Shown piece by piece: positions 48,501-58,262 of a stretch of 64,000 nucleotides of DNA. Position numbers and translations under genes: made by a program. The notes below the pieces were generated by a model. The model worked only from the letters and a program-made list of their open reading frames with translations. It ran no database searches and was not told where the DNA came from. This DNA comes from Owenia fusiformis (Eukaryota > Annelida > Polychaeta > Sabellida > Oweniidae): NCBI GenBank assembly GCA_903813345.2, contig CAIIXF020000006.1, positions 25,365,936 through 25,429,935 of the forward strand, given 5' to 3'. Within the stretch, counting starts at the first letter, position 1. Each line of letters opens with the position of its first letter.

Positions 48501-50321
48501 GATATCAGGTCTGATTCTTCATCACTCAACAGTTTACCCGTATTCAGACTACTGCCTTCTGGGATAGCAGGACAAACAAGAGCGACCTCTATATCTCTAA
48601 TGATAACAGCGACTATGTTGCTTTGTGCCTCGGCAGGTTTTTGAGTTATATGGACAGTGTCATCGTCTAATTGTTTTGTGAACGCTGTAAATGAGTCTAA
48701 AATTCTCATGAGGCAAAGGAACTGAAAATGGTTGATCTGAAGCTGAACTTTATTGTGAATGCTCACTAGCATATGGGTGTCCCCTGCTTTAGGACCCTTT
48801 TGTTTGTTTGTGTCATTTAGCTCACTTGTTTTGCAACCATCTCCAATTTCACCATTACATTTTACGTCTGCTAATACTGTTGCATTATGGGTAATCATAT
48901 TTGAGTCATTTGATTGGTTACTACAAGCTGTAGGCATGGCAATCCACACAGTAACTGGAAATGACTCTATGAAGGCTACAGGACGGTTTTTTGAGCTAGG
49001 GACTCCGATAAACTCCAGCCAAAACTGATCAACAGCGAGACACCAGACATCTTTTGTGGCATCCAGTTTGAGACTATTAATCCCTAAATGGGATGTCTTC
49101 CCATGACTAGATTTCTCCTTGCCAACCTCCCCATTCGGTTGGCTCCTCAGACTATTTTTCACTGGATCCCCAAAGGCATATACCTTATCCCCAGAGGCGT
49201 GTTCCTCAAATATACTAGGCACAGCCACGTAATCCGTATCCTCATTTGGAAATGTTTGTTTATCGAAAAGTTTTCCACCTTCGTACCAGGTTATCAGATT
49301 AGCAAGCTCATTGCGAGAGAATCTTTCCTCTACTCTGCTATTGGTCACAGTGATCTTAGAGCCAAGTATCTGTAGGCCATCTGGTCTATCTGCCTGCCCT
49401 GTCACATCTACCTGACTTGGGATGACAATCTGGAAACCACCAAGAAGCATAGGTAAGGAAAAATATGTTGACTCAAAGTATGACTGACCCGGGTGACTCC
49501 CTCCCCAAAAAGGTACATGTAATTGAACATGTACTGATTTTCAGTGTAAGTTGCCTCATTTTGCAATGGACTTCTACTTCTTAAAAAATCTGGAAACCAC
49601 CAAGAAGCATAAGTAAGGCAGAATATGTTGATGTTGACTCAAAGTATGACTAAGCCGGGTAACCCCGTCCCCTATGTACCCTCTCAAAAAATGTACATGT
49701 AATTGAATATGTACTGATTTTAAGTGTAAGTTGCCTCATTTTGCAATGGATTTCTATTTCTTAAAATAAAAAAAAGATCTCTATCAATATATTGACCTCA
49801 TATCTATGAGCGTGTATGTTTCAAATGAGGTAGTCACTTCTTTACTGATAACTGGACAGGGTGTCAAATAAATATGTTCTCCCCTCCTTAGCTTTAACAT
49901 CCTCACAATGTTGCATAACTTTTAATTGTACAGGATATCTTCTTTAGCACATCAAAACTAGGCTTCATGGAGCAACTCCACAAGAGGTTCCAGATGACTA
50001 GCTCAACTAGAGGCACTTTTATGCACAAAAGTTCATTCTCTTGAAATTAAAGGGGGAACATATTTGACACCCTGTAGTTTGAATGTGGTCCTACTTTGAA
50101 ACATAACCTGGTTTAATAAATCTGTTATCAAACAGAGTTAGGCTTGCTTTTTCAGCAGCGTGTAAACATAACTGATGTCAAAATAAATTAAACAATGGCA
50201 ATTTATCTAACAGTCTACGTAAGGGACATTTCAAAAATTAAGTTGGTACCTTAGGCATGAGTGTCTCAAGCTTAATGTCAACATGCATTTTCGGCCCTTC
50301 ATCTTCTTCAAAGTCAAAATC
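39600..50321 (-). CDS. UHRF1BP1L: BLTP3 (UHRF1BP1 / UHRF1BP1L, SHIP164) orthologue, C-terminal two-thirds, 8 exons
   Basis: Minus-strand exons: 50321-50250, 49429-48472, 47790-47704, 47418-46712, 46331-46181, 41374-41121, 40740-40632 and 40285-39600 (stop). GT/AG ends and phases agree throughout, giving about 1005 residues. Exon 2 shows family motifs: IVIPSQ, a RNELANLITWYEGG stretch, DQFWLEFIGVPSSKNRPVAFIESFPVTVWI and VQLQINHFQFLCLMRIL. Exon 4 is Ser-rich and acidic, with FDTLSMRSDMSDEDDD, typical of these proteins. The last exon is a Glu/Leu-rich coiled coil (about 150 residues). BLTP3 proteins are rod-like bridges of the VPS13/chorein group that move lipids at organelle contacts and act in endosome to Golgi traffic. 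The chorein N-terminus (roughly the first 450 residues) is not here; the 5' intron runs into the tandem array from 51788. Whether it matches vertebrate A or B paralogue cannot be told; likely a single invertebrate gene before the split. Confidence 0.87.
40810..40962. mobile_element. 153-bp MITE, CAGTAAAACCTGT family
   Basis: CAGTAAAACCTGTGTATATTGAAC and GTTCACTAAAACAGGTTTTACTG with TA on both sides. BLTP3 intron. Confidence 0.85.
41683..41823. mobile_element. 141-bp MITE, CAGTAAAACCTGT family
   Basis: CAGTAAAACCTGTTAGATGGAAC and ACTGTAAACAGGTTTTACTG with TA on both sides. BLTP3 intron. Confidence 0.85.
41930..42397. repeat. Minisatellite, 20/40-bp unit (CAGATACAGCTATACTAGG)
   Basis: About 23 copies of a ~20-bp unit arranged as alternating pairs, CAGATACAGCTATACTAGG and CAGACACAGCTATATGAGC, in the long BLTP3 intron. 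Confidence 0.9.
42604..44086. mobile_element. Non-autonomous Tc1/mariner-type element with ~40-bp inverted termini
   Basis: Left CAGGGTGGTCCAAAAAAAAG then TGAACCCCTGCAAC; right GTTGCAGGGGTTCA then CTTTTTTTGGACCACCCTG; TA outside each end. Interior has no transposase frame. It carries a second element (42762-43233). BLTP3 intron. Confidence 0.85.
42762..43233. mobile_element. 472-bp hAT-type MITE nested in the 42604-44086 element
   Basis: Termini TTGTGTTGTCGCGAT and ATCGCGACAACACTA are inverted (one mismatch), and ATCATAAG is duplicated on both sides (42754-42761, 43234-43241). Eight-base duplication plus the TAGTGTTGTCGCGAT end is hAT-like. Confidence 0.88.
44604..45056. mobile_element. ~450-bp repeat with ATACTAGT ends
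   Basis: AGATACTAGTTTTCTGC at left pairs with GGAATACTAGTATCT at right. The left interior holds repeated AATTCTGCAA words. Boundaries are approximate. Confidence 0.5.
45355..45640. mobile_element. 286-bp MITE, CAGGGGTGAGATAG ends
   Basis: CAGGGGTGAGATAG at left and CTATCTCACCCCTG at right are exact inverted repeats; TTGT lies next to both ends. BLTP3 intron. Confidence 0.75.
48080..48235 (+). repeat. Dispersed ~160-bp repeat, copy
   Basis: GGCATTACTATGCAAAATGTCACCACCTGCC at left to GTTGTGATGACATAGAAATG at right, in a BLTP3 intron. Confidence 0.75.
49426..49760. repeat. ~165-bp tandem duplication covering a BLTP3 splice acceptor
   Basis: Two direct copies, from about 49426 and about 49589, share ATCTGGAAACCACCAAGAAGCATA, ACTCAAAGTATGACT, GTACATGTAATTGAA and AAGTTGCCTCATTTTGCAATGGA. 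The left copy contains the acceptor of exon 2; the right copy is an unused duplicate. Confidence 0.85.
49857..50074. mobile_element. 218-bp MITE, CAGGGTGTCAAATA ends
   Basis: CAGGGTGTCAAATAAATATGTTC and GAACATATTTGACACCCTG are inverted repeats. BLTP3 first visible intron. Confidence 0.8.
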
Positions 50322-51787
50322 CTGGAACAACAAATAACAAATAAAAATATCAAAGTGTAGAAAATATGCATTTCATTATCCCAAAATAAAGTATCATATG
50401 ATTTACAGTGATATCATTTTTATTTATGAGCTGATATCGATATCAGCAGGAGTATGCAGACTGGTGATTATAACTGCAGAGAATTGATAAATATCATATG
50501 ATATCAAAAAATCAAAAAATCATATGATATCAGATTTATTCAGTGATTATGTCTCGAATTATAAGAAACAGGATTTTGAAATGATTCACTAAACTGATAC
50601 ATAAGACGTAGTATAGATGTATAAATACAATTTACATGAATATAAATATTAATGTTGTAATAATGGATATAGCAATAACATATTAAGAAAATAAATGAAT
50701 TCTGATTGAACTTGCCCATCATTTACAAATCATAATAATGACATGGATTAAAAAAACAAATATACAAACTTTGGTTTTATTAATTTGACAAAAGTAAAAT
50801 CAAGGGCTATACTCCAGTCACAAATCAATGAATCACCACATTATCCCCTGAACCAAAATAGGCAAATATTGAAAAAATAAATCAATAAATAAAAATAATA
50901 AAAACAATTTAATTTTGAATAATTGTATAGTATTTAGATTAAAACTGTTTCCTTATGCAAAAACATAAAAATTTACACAACTAGTTCAACCTGACACCAG
51001 AAGTAAAAGAGTTAAGTCTAAAATAAAAGGAAATTAACCCTTTAGCACCCACATACCTCATATCCAGGTGGCTGCATGAGAAAGAAGTAAAGAGTTAAAG
51101 CTTAGACACAGACATAAAAGAGTTAAGTTAAGACATTTATCTTTTTTAGGAGTAGAGTCAAAAAATATAATTATTTGTAACTCAAAAACCTGTTGTCAGA
51201 TTTGATTCAGATTTATAACCTCAAATGACTGCTATTGTCATTTTTTGGATAACGCAAATACTAGTAATACTGGGACTTGGTTTATAGGTTTATGCCTTGT
51301 GGTCTTATGCCATCTATTGGAGAAGGGATTTATAATCTGGATTCGCGTTATACCATGGGTGTTGATTTTGCCAAAATGAGGCTAATTGTTGCACCTAAAT
51401 ATCTCTGTCATGAAATGCTCAAAATAACAAGTCATAATCAACATTTGTTTTGCTTGGTGGAAATTGGTACTCCAGGGAGTTGATGTTTTTCGAGGTGCAT
51501 TAGAGGGATGCCTCAATAACATTAACAACTCTTGTCACGATTTTGTAATGAATAACAATTGAGTTCATCATGTTATCATATCAAAATGTACTATAACATT
51601 TACAATGATTATCAGAAATATAATATACATGTAATTTTATATAATTACTTGACTTTGCCAAATTGTAATACTATACACCTCCGATCTAGAGTATCACCTT
51701 ACTATAACCACCTAGAATGCCTAGGCGATTGGTAGTAGATGATTATGAACAAATGTTAAACAAGGCATTGATGTAAAAAATGTCACT
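50322..51787. other. BLTP3 5' intron (presumed), AT-rich
   Basis: No exon recognised. Near 50395-50530 are several ATCATATGATATCA words. The right end contains the left part of a dispersed-repeat copy (51768-51800) that is cut by the tandem array. Confidence 0.45.
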
Positions 51788-52114
51788 ACATGCCATTTGT
51801 TACATTACGCATCAGTATTTATTTTAGTTCAAATTTTGATTATCTAGGTCAATGTTTTTTGGGATTCTAAACCTTTGATGAAATTGTTAGACAATATTTT
51901 TTTCTCATTTTACATTTTCAACTATTTTCTAAGATTTCAATCAATTATTCACACAATATACCCAATTTAAAAGCAATATACCTTTTTTAGTACAAAGATA
52001 CAAAATATTGAAAATAATACAAATGAAAAAAGACCATGTATTTTTGTAATTACCGTGGGTTTATGTGTTGATATGAGAAAAAATGTAAAAGTGTAATAAT
52101 ATGAAGGCATTATA

Positions 52115-52453
52115 ATGCTAAAGACTTCAATCAATGTGCTAATTAAGACCAACCATCTACTCCGCAAACAGAAGGACAGGATTGAGGCCATAAATTTTGA
52201 AAACAAACTGAAGTTAGAAGATTGTTTTTTAAAGGACAGATTTATTAACATTATTTTAGAATCTTATTTGAAATTCTTTTATTTTTCTCCTTTAAGAGAT
52301 AGTGTGACACATAATATTATTTTGTACAAAATCTTAATCAAGACATTTCAAGTATTCAATAATTTAATTTTTCCAACAATGCTAGCCTATAATGCCACTG
52401 GTGCTAGGCAGCAGTACCATACTTGTACTGTATATTCTTCAATAATGACATAA
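52115..52453 (+). other. 112-codon open frame of unknown nature
   Basis: Start is at 52115 and stop at 52453. The first 45 residues are charged and helix-prone (HLLRKQKDRIEAINFENKLK), the rest hydrophobic and unlike a real protein. Possibly a captured exon fragment. Second copy at 58590-58928. I do not recognise it. Confidence 0.2.
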
Positions 52454-52507
52454 ATAAATGAATAAATAAAAAAAAATGAAGACAGAGTAACAGAGAAAGT
52501 AATATAG

Positions 52508-52807
52508 TACTATAGCACTTTAATCATAATACTACAAACACAACACAACAATCATGATACTATAAACATGGCACTTTAATCATAATACTACAAATATGAT
52601 ACTACAATCATGACACCTCAAACATGACACTATACTTGATATAATAAACATGGCACTTTATTCATAACACTACAAACATGACACTACAATCATTACACTG
52701 CAAACCTGACACTACAATACTGAAACTATAAACATGGCACTTCAATTATAACACTACAAACATGACACTACAATCCTGACAATGCAAACTTGACACTACA
52801 ATAGTAA
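52508..52807. repeat. Minisatellite (ACACTACAAACATGACACTACAAT), left block
   Basis: About 20-bp units such as AAACATGGCACTTCAATTAT and AACACTACAAACATGACACTAC. The array resumes at 53903-54020 past the mariner insertion. Second copies at 58983-59282 and 60378-60495. Confidence 0.85.
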
Positions 52808-52808
52808 T

Positions 52809-53900
52809 ACGAGGGGTGATTCAAAAGTAATAGACAAAATTTTATAGGCATACTAAATTTCACCCAATCAGTCTAATTTTTTCACAGTGAATAGATCAAT
52901 CAATTCTCTACTTTGTGTCGAATTCTCATTTAAATGCATTTAAAATTGTTTCAGCTATGCGTAACCATGGTAACAAGGGTAAGCATGGGTGGAATTGGGT
53001 TTTTAATGATAATTGAATGTTTTTGTCATTTTTGCTTGATTTCGTTTTAATGACTCAATTACCACACATGATATGTCTAACAAGCATGGTAATGCAATTG
53101 TCAAGCAAGACTCACATGCCCATGTGTTTGCTGTTGAGTTCTAAATTCAGCAACCAATTTTGCTATGACATCACAATGATATTTCTAAGAATGATGAGTC
53201 ACAGTGAGTCAGAAAGTAGATCAGACTCTTAGACTCACACACATCCAAGAAATGTCTACTTTACAACAAATCAAAGTTAAGCAAAGGATTGTTATTGAAT
53301 AGTTGGTAGCTACTGGAGAGACAAGGCAGGCAGTTGTCAAGAAAATAAAAGAGACACATGGAGACAAGGCCTTGTCAAGGCAAGCCATTGAGCGATGGTA
53401 CAAACACTTTAGTGAAGGGGATACGAGAGTCTTAGATCTAAAGCGATCTGGGAGGCCCAAGACTGGCCGCACTGATAACACTATTTACCATGTAGAGTCC
53501 ATCCTAAATGCAGACAGGAGATTGACACTGAGAGAAATAAGTTCCATTACAGATGTGTCCTACTCTACAGTACAAAGGATTGTAAAATGCGACCTAAATA
53601 TGAAAAGGGTGTGTGCCAAGTGGATTCCTAAGCTTCTTACCGAAGAACAAAAGCAACAACGTGTCGAAATTGAAAATCCATTTGTTATTATGATGAAAAT
53701 AGCCTTAAAAATGGATTCCGGGTGTATGCACCATGATCCAAGAGAAGTGCTCTATCTCAAAATGTATTTGCATTTAGTTAATAAAATTTTAACATCTAAT
53801 AGATAATTGATTAATCTTTATTTGTACAAAGTTTCATTCAAATCTTGTAAAGGTAAGCGTGCCTATAAAATTTTGTCCATTACTTTTGAATCACCCCTCG
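52809..53900 (+). mobile_element. Defective mariner inserted in the minisatellite, copy 1
   Basis: Termini CGAGGGGTGATTCAAAAG and CTTTTGAATCACCCCTCG are exact inverted repeats that extend to ~40 bp, with TA on each side. The element is about 1.09 kb, close to a full mariner, yet its transposase is broken. Minisatellite sequence resumes at once on both sides. Confidence 0.92.
53251..53806 (+). pseudogene. mariner transposase remnant, copy 1
   Basis: Reading begins near 53251 (MSTLQQIKVKQR), meets a TAG at about 53300, then continues open to 53806. The N-terminal paired-like helix-turn-helix domain is clear: ETRQAVVKKIKETHG, AIERWYKHFSEG, DLKRSGRPKTGR. After LTEEQKQQRVEI the catalytic domain is mostly deleted: the text jumps to GCMHHDPREV, which resembles the family's WVHHYDPE segment. 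The DD34D triad is incomplete, so it is inactive. Confidence 0.9.
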
Positions 53901-54276
53901 TACTATAAACATGGCACTTCAATTATAACACTACAAACATGACACTACAATCCTGATACTGCAAACTTTACACTACAATACTGATACTATAAACATGGCA
54001 CTTCGATCATAACACTACAATCACAGTTAGAGGACTACAAAAAACTTAAATATCTATAAAAATGCCTCGAACAATCAACAATGTAGAAATTATTAAAAAA
54101 TGGTAATCATGGTTGTTTTATCCTACCACCCCTATGAAATTTTAAATACATGTAATTGGTTTTGATATTAATTTGGAGAATGCCTTTTTTCAGAAAAATT
54201 TAAATAAACCAATATCCTGTTAAATTGGCCTGTTCTTTGAAATAACTAGAAAAACAGCAACTCCACGGAGTAGCAA

Positions 54277-55078
54277 ATCCCACCGAACAAAACATATTAT
54301 GCTTATTATAGCTAGTGTAAATGTTGAAATGTTTGTGCACTTTGTGATAGAAGCATGAAATTTGGCACAAAGTTAGTTTATACCATTGTGAACTAGGCAT
54401 CATCATATAAAATTTGAACCAAATCCGTTCACTGGTATATGAGTTATCAAAGATTACGTTTTTTACGAAAATTGGCCGCCATCTTGAAATTCAGCCGCCA
54501 TCTTGAAAATTATTTCTTGAACAGAGCTACTGTGTCCCTAGGCATAATCATATAGAATTAAATCTGTTCACTGGTATTTGAGTTATCAAAGATTACGTTT
54601 TTTACAAAAAATTGCCGCCATTTTGAAATTAAGCGACCATCTTGAAATATTTTTGTCGAACATAGCTACTATGTCCCTAAGCATCATCATATAAAATTTG
54701 AACCAAATCCGTTCACTGGTATTTGAGTTATCAAAGATTACATATTTTTACGAAAAATCTTGAAAATCTCTTTTTGTGCGAAACTCCTTTGTCCCTAGGC
54801 ATCAGCATATAAAATTTGAACCAAATCCGTCAACTTGTATTTGAGTTATCAACGATTACATTTTTTACGAAAAATGGTGGCCATTTTGAATTGAGCGGCC
54901 ATATTGAAAATTCCCTCTCGGGCAGAGGTCCTTCACTCATAAGGCATAAGCCTATAAAATTTGAACCAAATCCGTCAACCGGTATTGGAGTTATCACCCG
55001 GACACACGGACGAACAGACGGACGGACGAACCGACGGACGGCTTCTCTATATCCCCCTCGAACTTCGTTCGGTGGGAT
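54277..55078 (+). repeat. Five-copy ~140-bp tandem repeat with GGAC tail and 12-bp inverted ends, copy 1
   Basis: ATAAAATTTGAACCAAATCCGT recurs near 54404, 54547, 54684, 54800 and 54948, each followed by GGTATTTGAGTTATCAAAGATTAC and CCGCCATCTTGAAA. The right end is a GACGGACG run (55003-55042). ATCCCACCGAAC at 54277 is inverted at 55067-55078. Repeats of this look are frequent in mollusc genomes. Confidence 0.75.
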
Positions 55079-55292
55079 AACAATCAACATCTTTGAGAGT
55101 TGGAATCTGAATATTTATCCTATAAATAGGTTTTAATAGGTATACTGATTGTAAGCGTTCATGCATGGAGTGGGTTGGCTCACGGCCAGGCCAGATCAAT
55201 TGAATTCATTCAGTCAAAACATGATCGATTGAGCAGGACGCTTCGGATTTTATATAGTCAATTTTATACGTTTTAATTATTTATAACAAATT

Positions 55293-56423
55293 ATGGCTTT
55301 ACAAGACACACAAGAACAAGGTAGACGCTGCACACAATGCAAGGAGCTAGTTCGTGGACATAAAGGTCCCATAGGACCAAAATGTTCAAACTTAGACGTG
55401 AAAGCCGAGGCCGAGCTGCCACGCCCAGAACCGGTTTCCACGGCCGATACAAAACAAGACATTCCAGGATGGCAACTTGCTATGATGGAAGTGTCCCAAC
55501 AGATATCTGGACTAGTTGCGGTTACAAAGGACTTGCAAGTCGAACAAAATAACATGAGGGAACAAGTTGTGCACATAACAAAAGAATTGGGGGAGATAAA
55601 AATTCAAACTCAGCGACAAGCCACACCCATTGAACAAAGATCGACCGCCGTGGATCAAACATCAGCCGGGGAACAGAACTCCATCCCCGATACGGCAACA
55701 GGAACACATGACACGACAAACGTATTTAACGTCCCGATTCCAGAAAAAGTCATCAGAACCATAAAGAACGGTGAGTTTGTTCAAATGATTGACATTTTAC
55801 CCGCCAATTTACTGCACGACCATCATGAAAATCCCGATCCGATATTGTCACTTGAAAATGGCCAACTGCGACAAAAACAAACCAGAAAAATCAAAATAAT
55901 TGAAAATTTCTCCCAATGGCTGAGCGCCTGGAATATTTTCGAGGCTATCATTGTACAAAATGCACCACACACCTATCCTGGATTATGTACATATCGAAAT
56001 ATAATCCAAGAAGCCGACGCCAAGTTCAAGTGGAACGCCGTCAACGCCTCTGACGTCAAATATAGAAGCAAATTATCACAAACAAAAAGTCAACAATTTG
56101 GGAATATCGACACACAATTATACGTGACAACGTTCGACTCGACAGCTGTGAAGCAGCACATCATCAAATGTTATCGCTGTGCAGGAGATCATAAGGTCTC
56201 CAATTGCCCGTTTCAAGCGGGGACCACGGTGGCAACGTCGTCGGCGCCGTCTACGACAACAACAACATACAGCAAGGATAAAGTTAAAAACGAAATCTGC
56301 AATAAATATCAACATGGAGAATGTAAATATGGATCACAGTGCTTCAGAATTCACAAATGCCAAGGTTGTGGGGCAAGTGATATCCCAAAATACAAATGTA
56401 AAAAGTGCATTGGAGGAAATTAA
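55293..56423 (+). CDS. gag-like protein of DIRS/Ngaro-type retroelement, copy 1
   Basis: 376 codons. Near the N-terminus there is a Cys pair (CTQCKEL), then a Gln/Lys-rich helical part. Toward the C-terminus lies a zinc knuckle CYRCAGDHKVSNC, then a CCCH finger CNKYQHGECKYGSQCFRIH followed by CQGCG and CKKC. This knuckle plus CCCH pairing matches the nucleocapsid part of DIRS/Ngaro-type gags. The product would package element RNA. The stop overlaps the polymerase frame, which is in +1 relation. Confidence 0.85.
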   Translation: MALQDTQEQGRRCTQCKELVRGHKGPIGPKCSNLDVKAEAELPRPEPVSTADTKQDIPGWQLAMMEVSQQISGLVAVTKDLQVEQNNMREQVVHITKELGEIKIQTQRQATPIEQRSTAVDQTSAGEQNSIPDTATGTHDTTNVFNVPIPEKVIRTIKNGEFVQMIDILPANLLHDHHENPDPILSLENGQLRQKQTRKIKIIENFSQWLSAWNIFEAIIVQNAPHTYPGLCTYRNIIQEADAKFKWNAVNASDVKYRSKLSQTKSQQFGNIDTQLYVTTFDSTAVKQHIIKCYRCAGDHKVSNCPFQAGTTVATSSAPSTTTTTYSKDKVKNEICNKYQHGECKYGSQCFRIHKCQGCGASDIPKYKCKKCIGGN

Positions 56424-58020
56424 GCCCTACAAACCATTGTGCCCAATAGCTTTAGCCCATGGCTTAAGAAATCACCCCGACAAAAATTTTGTTAATTATA
56501 TTGTTGAAAATGCTACACATGGTGTTAAACTTGGGTACAATGGTCCAAGGGAATCCCGTATTCATGGAAACTGGAAATCAGCATTAGATAATAGTGAAGC
56601 CATACAACAAAATATCGATAAAGAAATGTCCAAAGGAAGGAAAGTAGCATTCAGTTCTATACCGTGTGAAAAGTACGTCGGATCTCCGATGGGTGCATAT
56701 GCAAAAAAGCACTCGAACCCTACAAAATATCGCATTATACACGACCTCTCATGGCCCCCAGGGAAATCCGTGAACGAATTTATTTCCAAAGAAGAATATG
56801 GATGCCATTACATAAGTATCGATACTGCAATTAATTTAGTGAAACAATGTGGAAGATCAGCGCTAATGAGCAAGCTTGATTTAGCTGACGCGTTTAAATT
56901 TATTCCAGTACATAAATCTGATTGGGAACTCCTAGGAACAACGTGGGAAACACGAAATGACATCACGGGCGAGAACGTCACGACATATTACATTGACTTA
57001 GTTCTACCGTTTGGTGCACGCAGTTCGCCAAAATTATTTAGCGAATTTGCAGACGCCTTGGAATTTATAATGCGACAAAATGGTGCAACAGTATGTCCCC
57101 ATTATTTAGATGATTACTTCACATGTGGACCTAGAAACAGTGACGTATGTAAGAATAATCTCGATATAATGGTACAGACATGTGCCGACGTTGGCTTCAG
57201 CATCAATCCGTCGAAACTTGTACAACCGTGCACCTCCATAGAATTTCTTGGACTTATCATAGATTCGAACAAATTTGAAATCCAAATTCCGCAAGATAAG
57301 CTCCAAGACATCACAACAGATTTGAAAAAATGGCTCGTCAGGAAAAGAGCATCAAAGCGACAAATATTATCTCTAATAGGTAAACTGACGTTCATTTGCC
57401 GAGTCATATACGCAGGAAAAACGTTCTTGAGAAGGATTATTGATCTTTCAACAAAGTTAAAACACTTACATCACAAGATGAAAATCAGCAATTCGTTCAG
57501 ATCGGACATATCTTGGTGGTTAAGCCACCTACCCTCATGGGGAGGAACTAGTTTATTTTTCGACGACGAATGGACGCCGAGTTCCAGGCTTCAATTGTTC
57601 ACAGACGCTTGCGCTAATTCATATGGTGCATTCTTTAATGGCAAATTTACATATGGAATCTTCACGGACGAACACGCCAAACGTAGCATCGCATTTAAAG
57701 AACTTTTTGCAATAGTGACTGCAATGGCGACATGGGAAAATGAACTTTCTCAGAAGAAAATAATCATACACTGCGATAATGAAGCAATTGTTCACGTTGT
57801 CAACAAAGGAGCATGTAGAGACAAACATTTAATGGCGTTAGTGAGATCGCTATTTTATTACAATGCCATACATCAATGTACATGTCGCTCAATGTACATT
57901 AAAGGAACAGAAAATGGAATCGCTGACAGTATCAGTAGATTAGACTTTGAGCGATTCGATAAACTGGTTAAAACAAAAACACAATTTACGCAACCACAAG
58001 AAATCAAACTATTTTATTGA
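56314..58020 (+). CDS. Reverse transcriptase / RNase H of DIRS/Ngaro-type element, copy 1
   Basis: The frame is open from 56179, but the part before about 56314 is a shadow of the gag zinc-finger region; MENVNM at 56314 is a plausible start. Residue motifs in order: HGLRNHPD, KYRIIHDLSWPPGKSVNEF, KLDLADAFKFIPVH, LPFGARSSPKLFSEFADALE, HYLDDYF (catalytic pair), FLGLIID, SLIGKLTFICRV. RNase H follows: LFTDACANS, a Glu in AFKELFAI, IHCDNEAIV and a late Asp in ENGIADSISR. All four acidic residues are present. There is no tyrosine recombinase or integrase after the stop; only 240 bp remain before the unit repeats. Intact frames in both copies suggest recent activity or recent copying. Confidence 0.88.
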   Translation: MENVNMDHSASEFTNAKVVGQVISQNTNVKSALEEIKPYKPLCPIALAHGLRNHPDKNFVNYIVENATHGVKLGYNGPRESRIHGNWKSALDNSEAIQQNIDKEMSKGRKVAFSSIPCEKYVGSPMGAYAKKHSNPTKYRIIHDLSWPPGKSVNEFISKEEYGCHYISIDTAINLVKQCGRSALMSKLDLADAFKFIPVHKSDWELLGTTWETRNDITGENVTTYYIDLVLPFGARSSPKLFSEFADALEFIMRQNGATVCPHYLDDYFTCGPRNSDVCKNNLDIMVQTCADVGFSINPSKLVQPCTSIEFLGLIIDSNKFEIQIPQDKLQDITTDLKKWLVRKRASKRQILSLIGKLTFICRVIYAGKTFLRRIIDLSTKLKHLHHKMKISNSFRSDISWWLSHLPSWGGTSLFFDDEWTPSSRLQLFTDACANSYGAFFNGKFTYGIFTDEHAKRSIAFKELFAIVTAMATWENELSQKKIIIHCDNEAIVHVVNKGACRDKHLMALVRSLFYYNAIHQCTCRSMYIKGTENGIADSISRLDFERFDKLVKTKTQFTQPQEIKLFY

Positions 58021-58262
58021 TTAAACGTATATTGAGTGTAAAGTAATTTGTATACACGTGGTCAGTTACTTTCATCAGCATATGTACACTTCAGAGATCT
58101 GATATTGTTTAATTACAAGTGTTTTACTGTACATACGTTGTTTAATTTTGATTTTTAATGTATTAATTTGGTCAAATTCTGATTGCAGGATCTGAGCTTG
58201 AGAGACTGGTCAAGAAATCAGATTTACTCATAAAAAATGGACTTCAAATGTCAACACAAAAA
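58021..58262. other. 3' end of the tandem unit
   Basis: Non-coding; ends ...CAAATGTCAACACAAAAA directly before the second copy. Confidence 0.5.

Larger units (their letters stand above)
51788..58262 (+). repeat. 6475-bp tandem unit, copy 1 (complete)
   Basis: Everything from ACATGCCATTTGTTACATTACG at 51788 recurs from 58263 with the same spacing; the encoded frames agree residue for residue. Unit order: unassigned AT-rich DNA, minisatellite, mariner, minisatellite, five-copy repeat, gag, RT/RNase H. Confidence 0.95.

Noticed and set aside
51967-52251. 94-codon minus-strand frame, hydrophobic
   Set aside because: Considered as an upstream BLTP3 exon, but it shows no chorein similarity and no matching splice phase, and is duplicated with the transposon unit.
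52809-53900. mariner as an active transposon
   Set aside because: In-frame stop near its start and loss of most of the catalytic domain.
54816-55136. Frame with TRTHGRTDGRTNRRT
   Set aside because: Arises from the GACGGACG simple repeat, not a protein.
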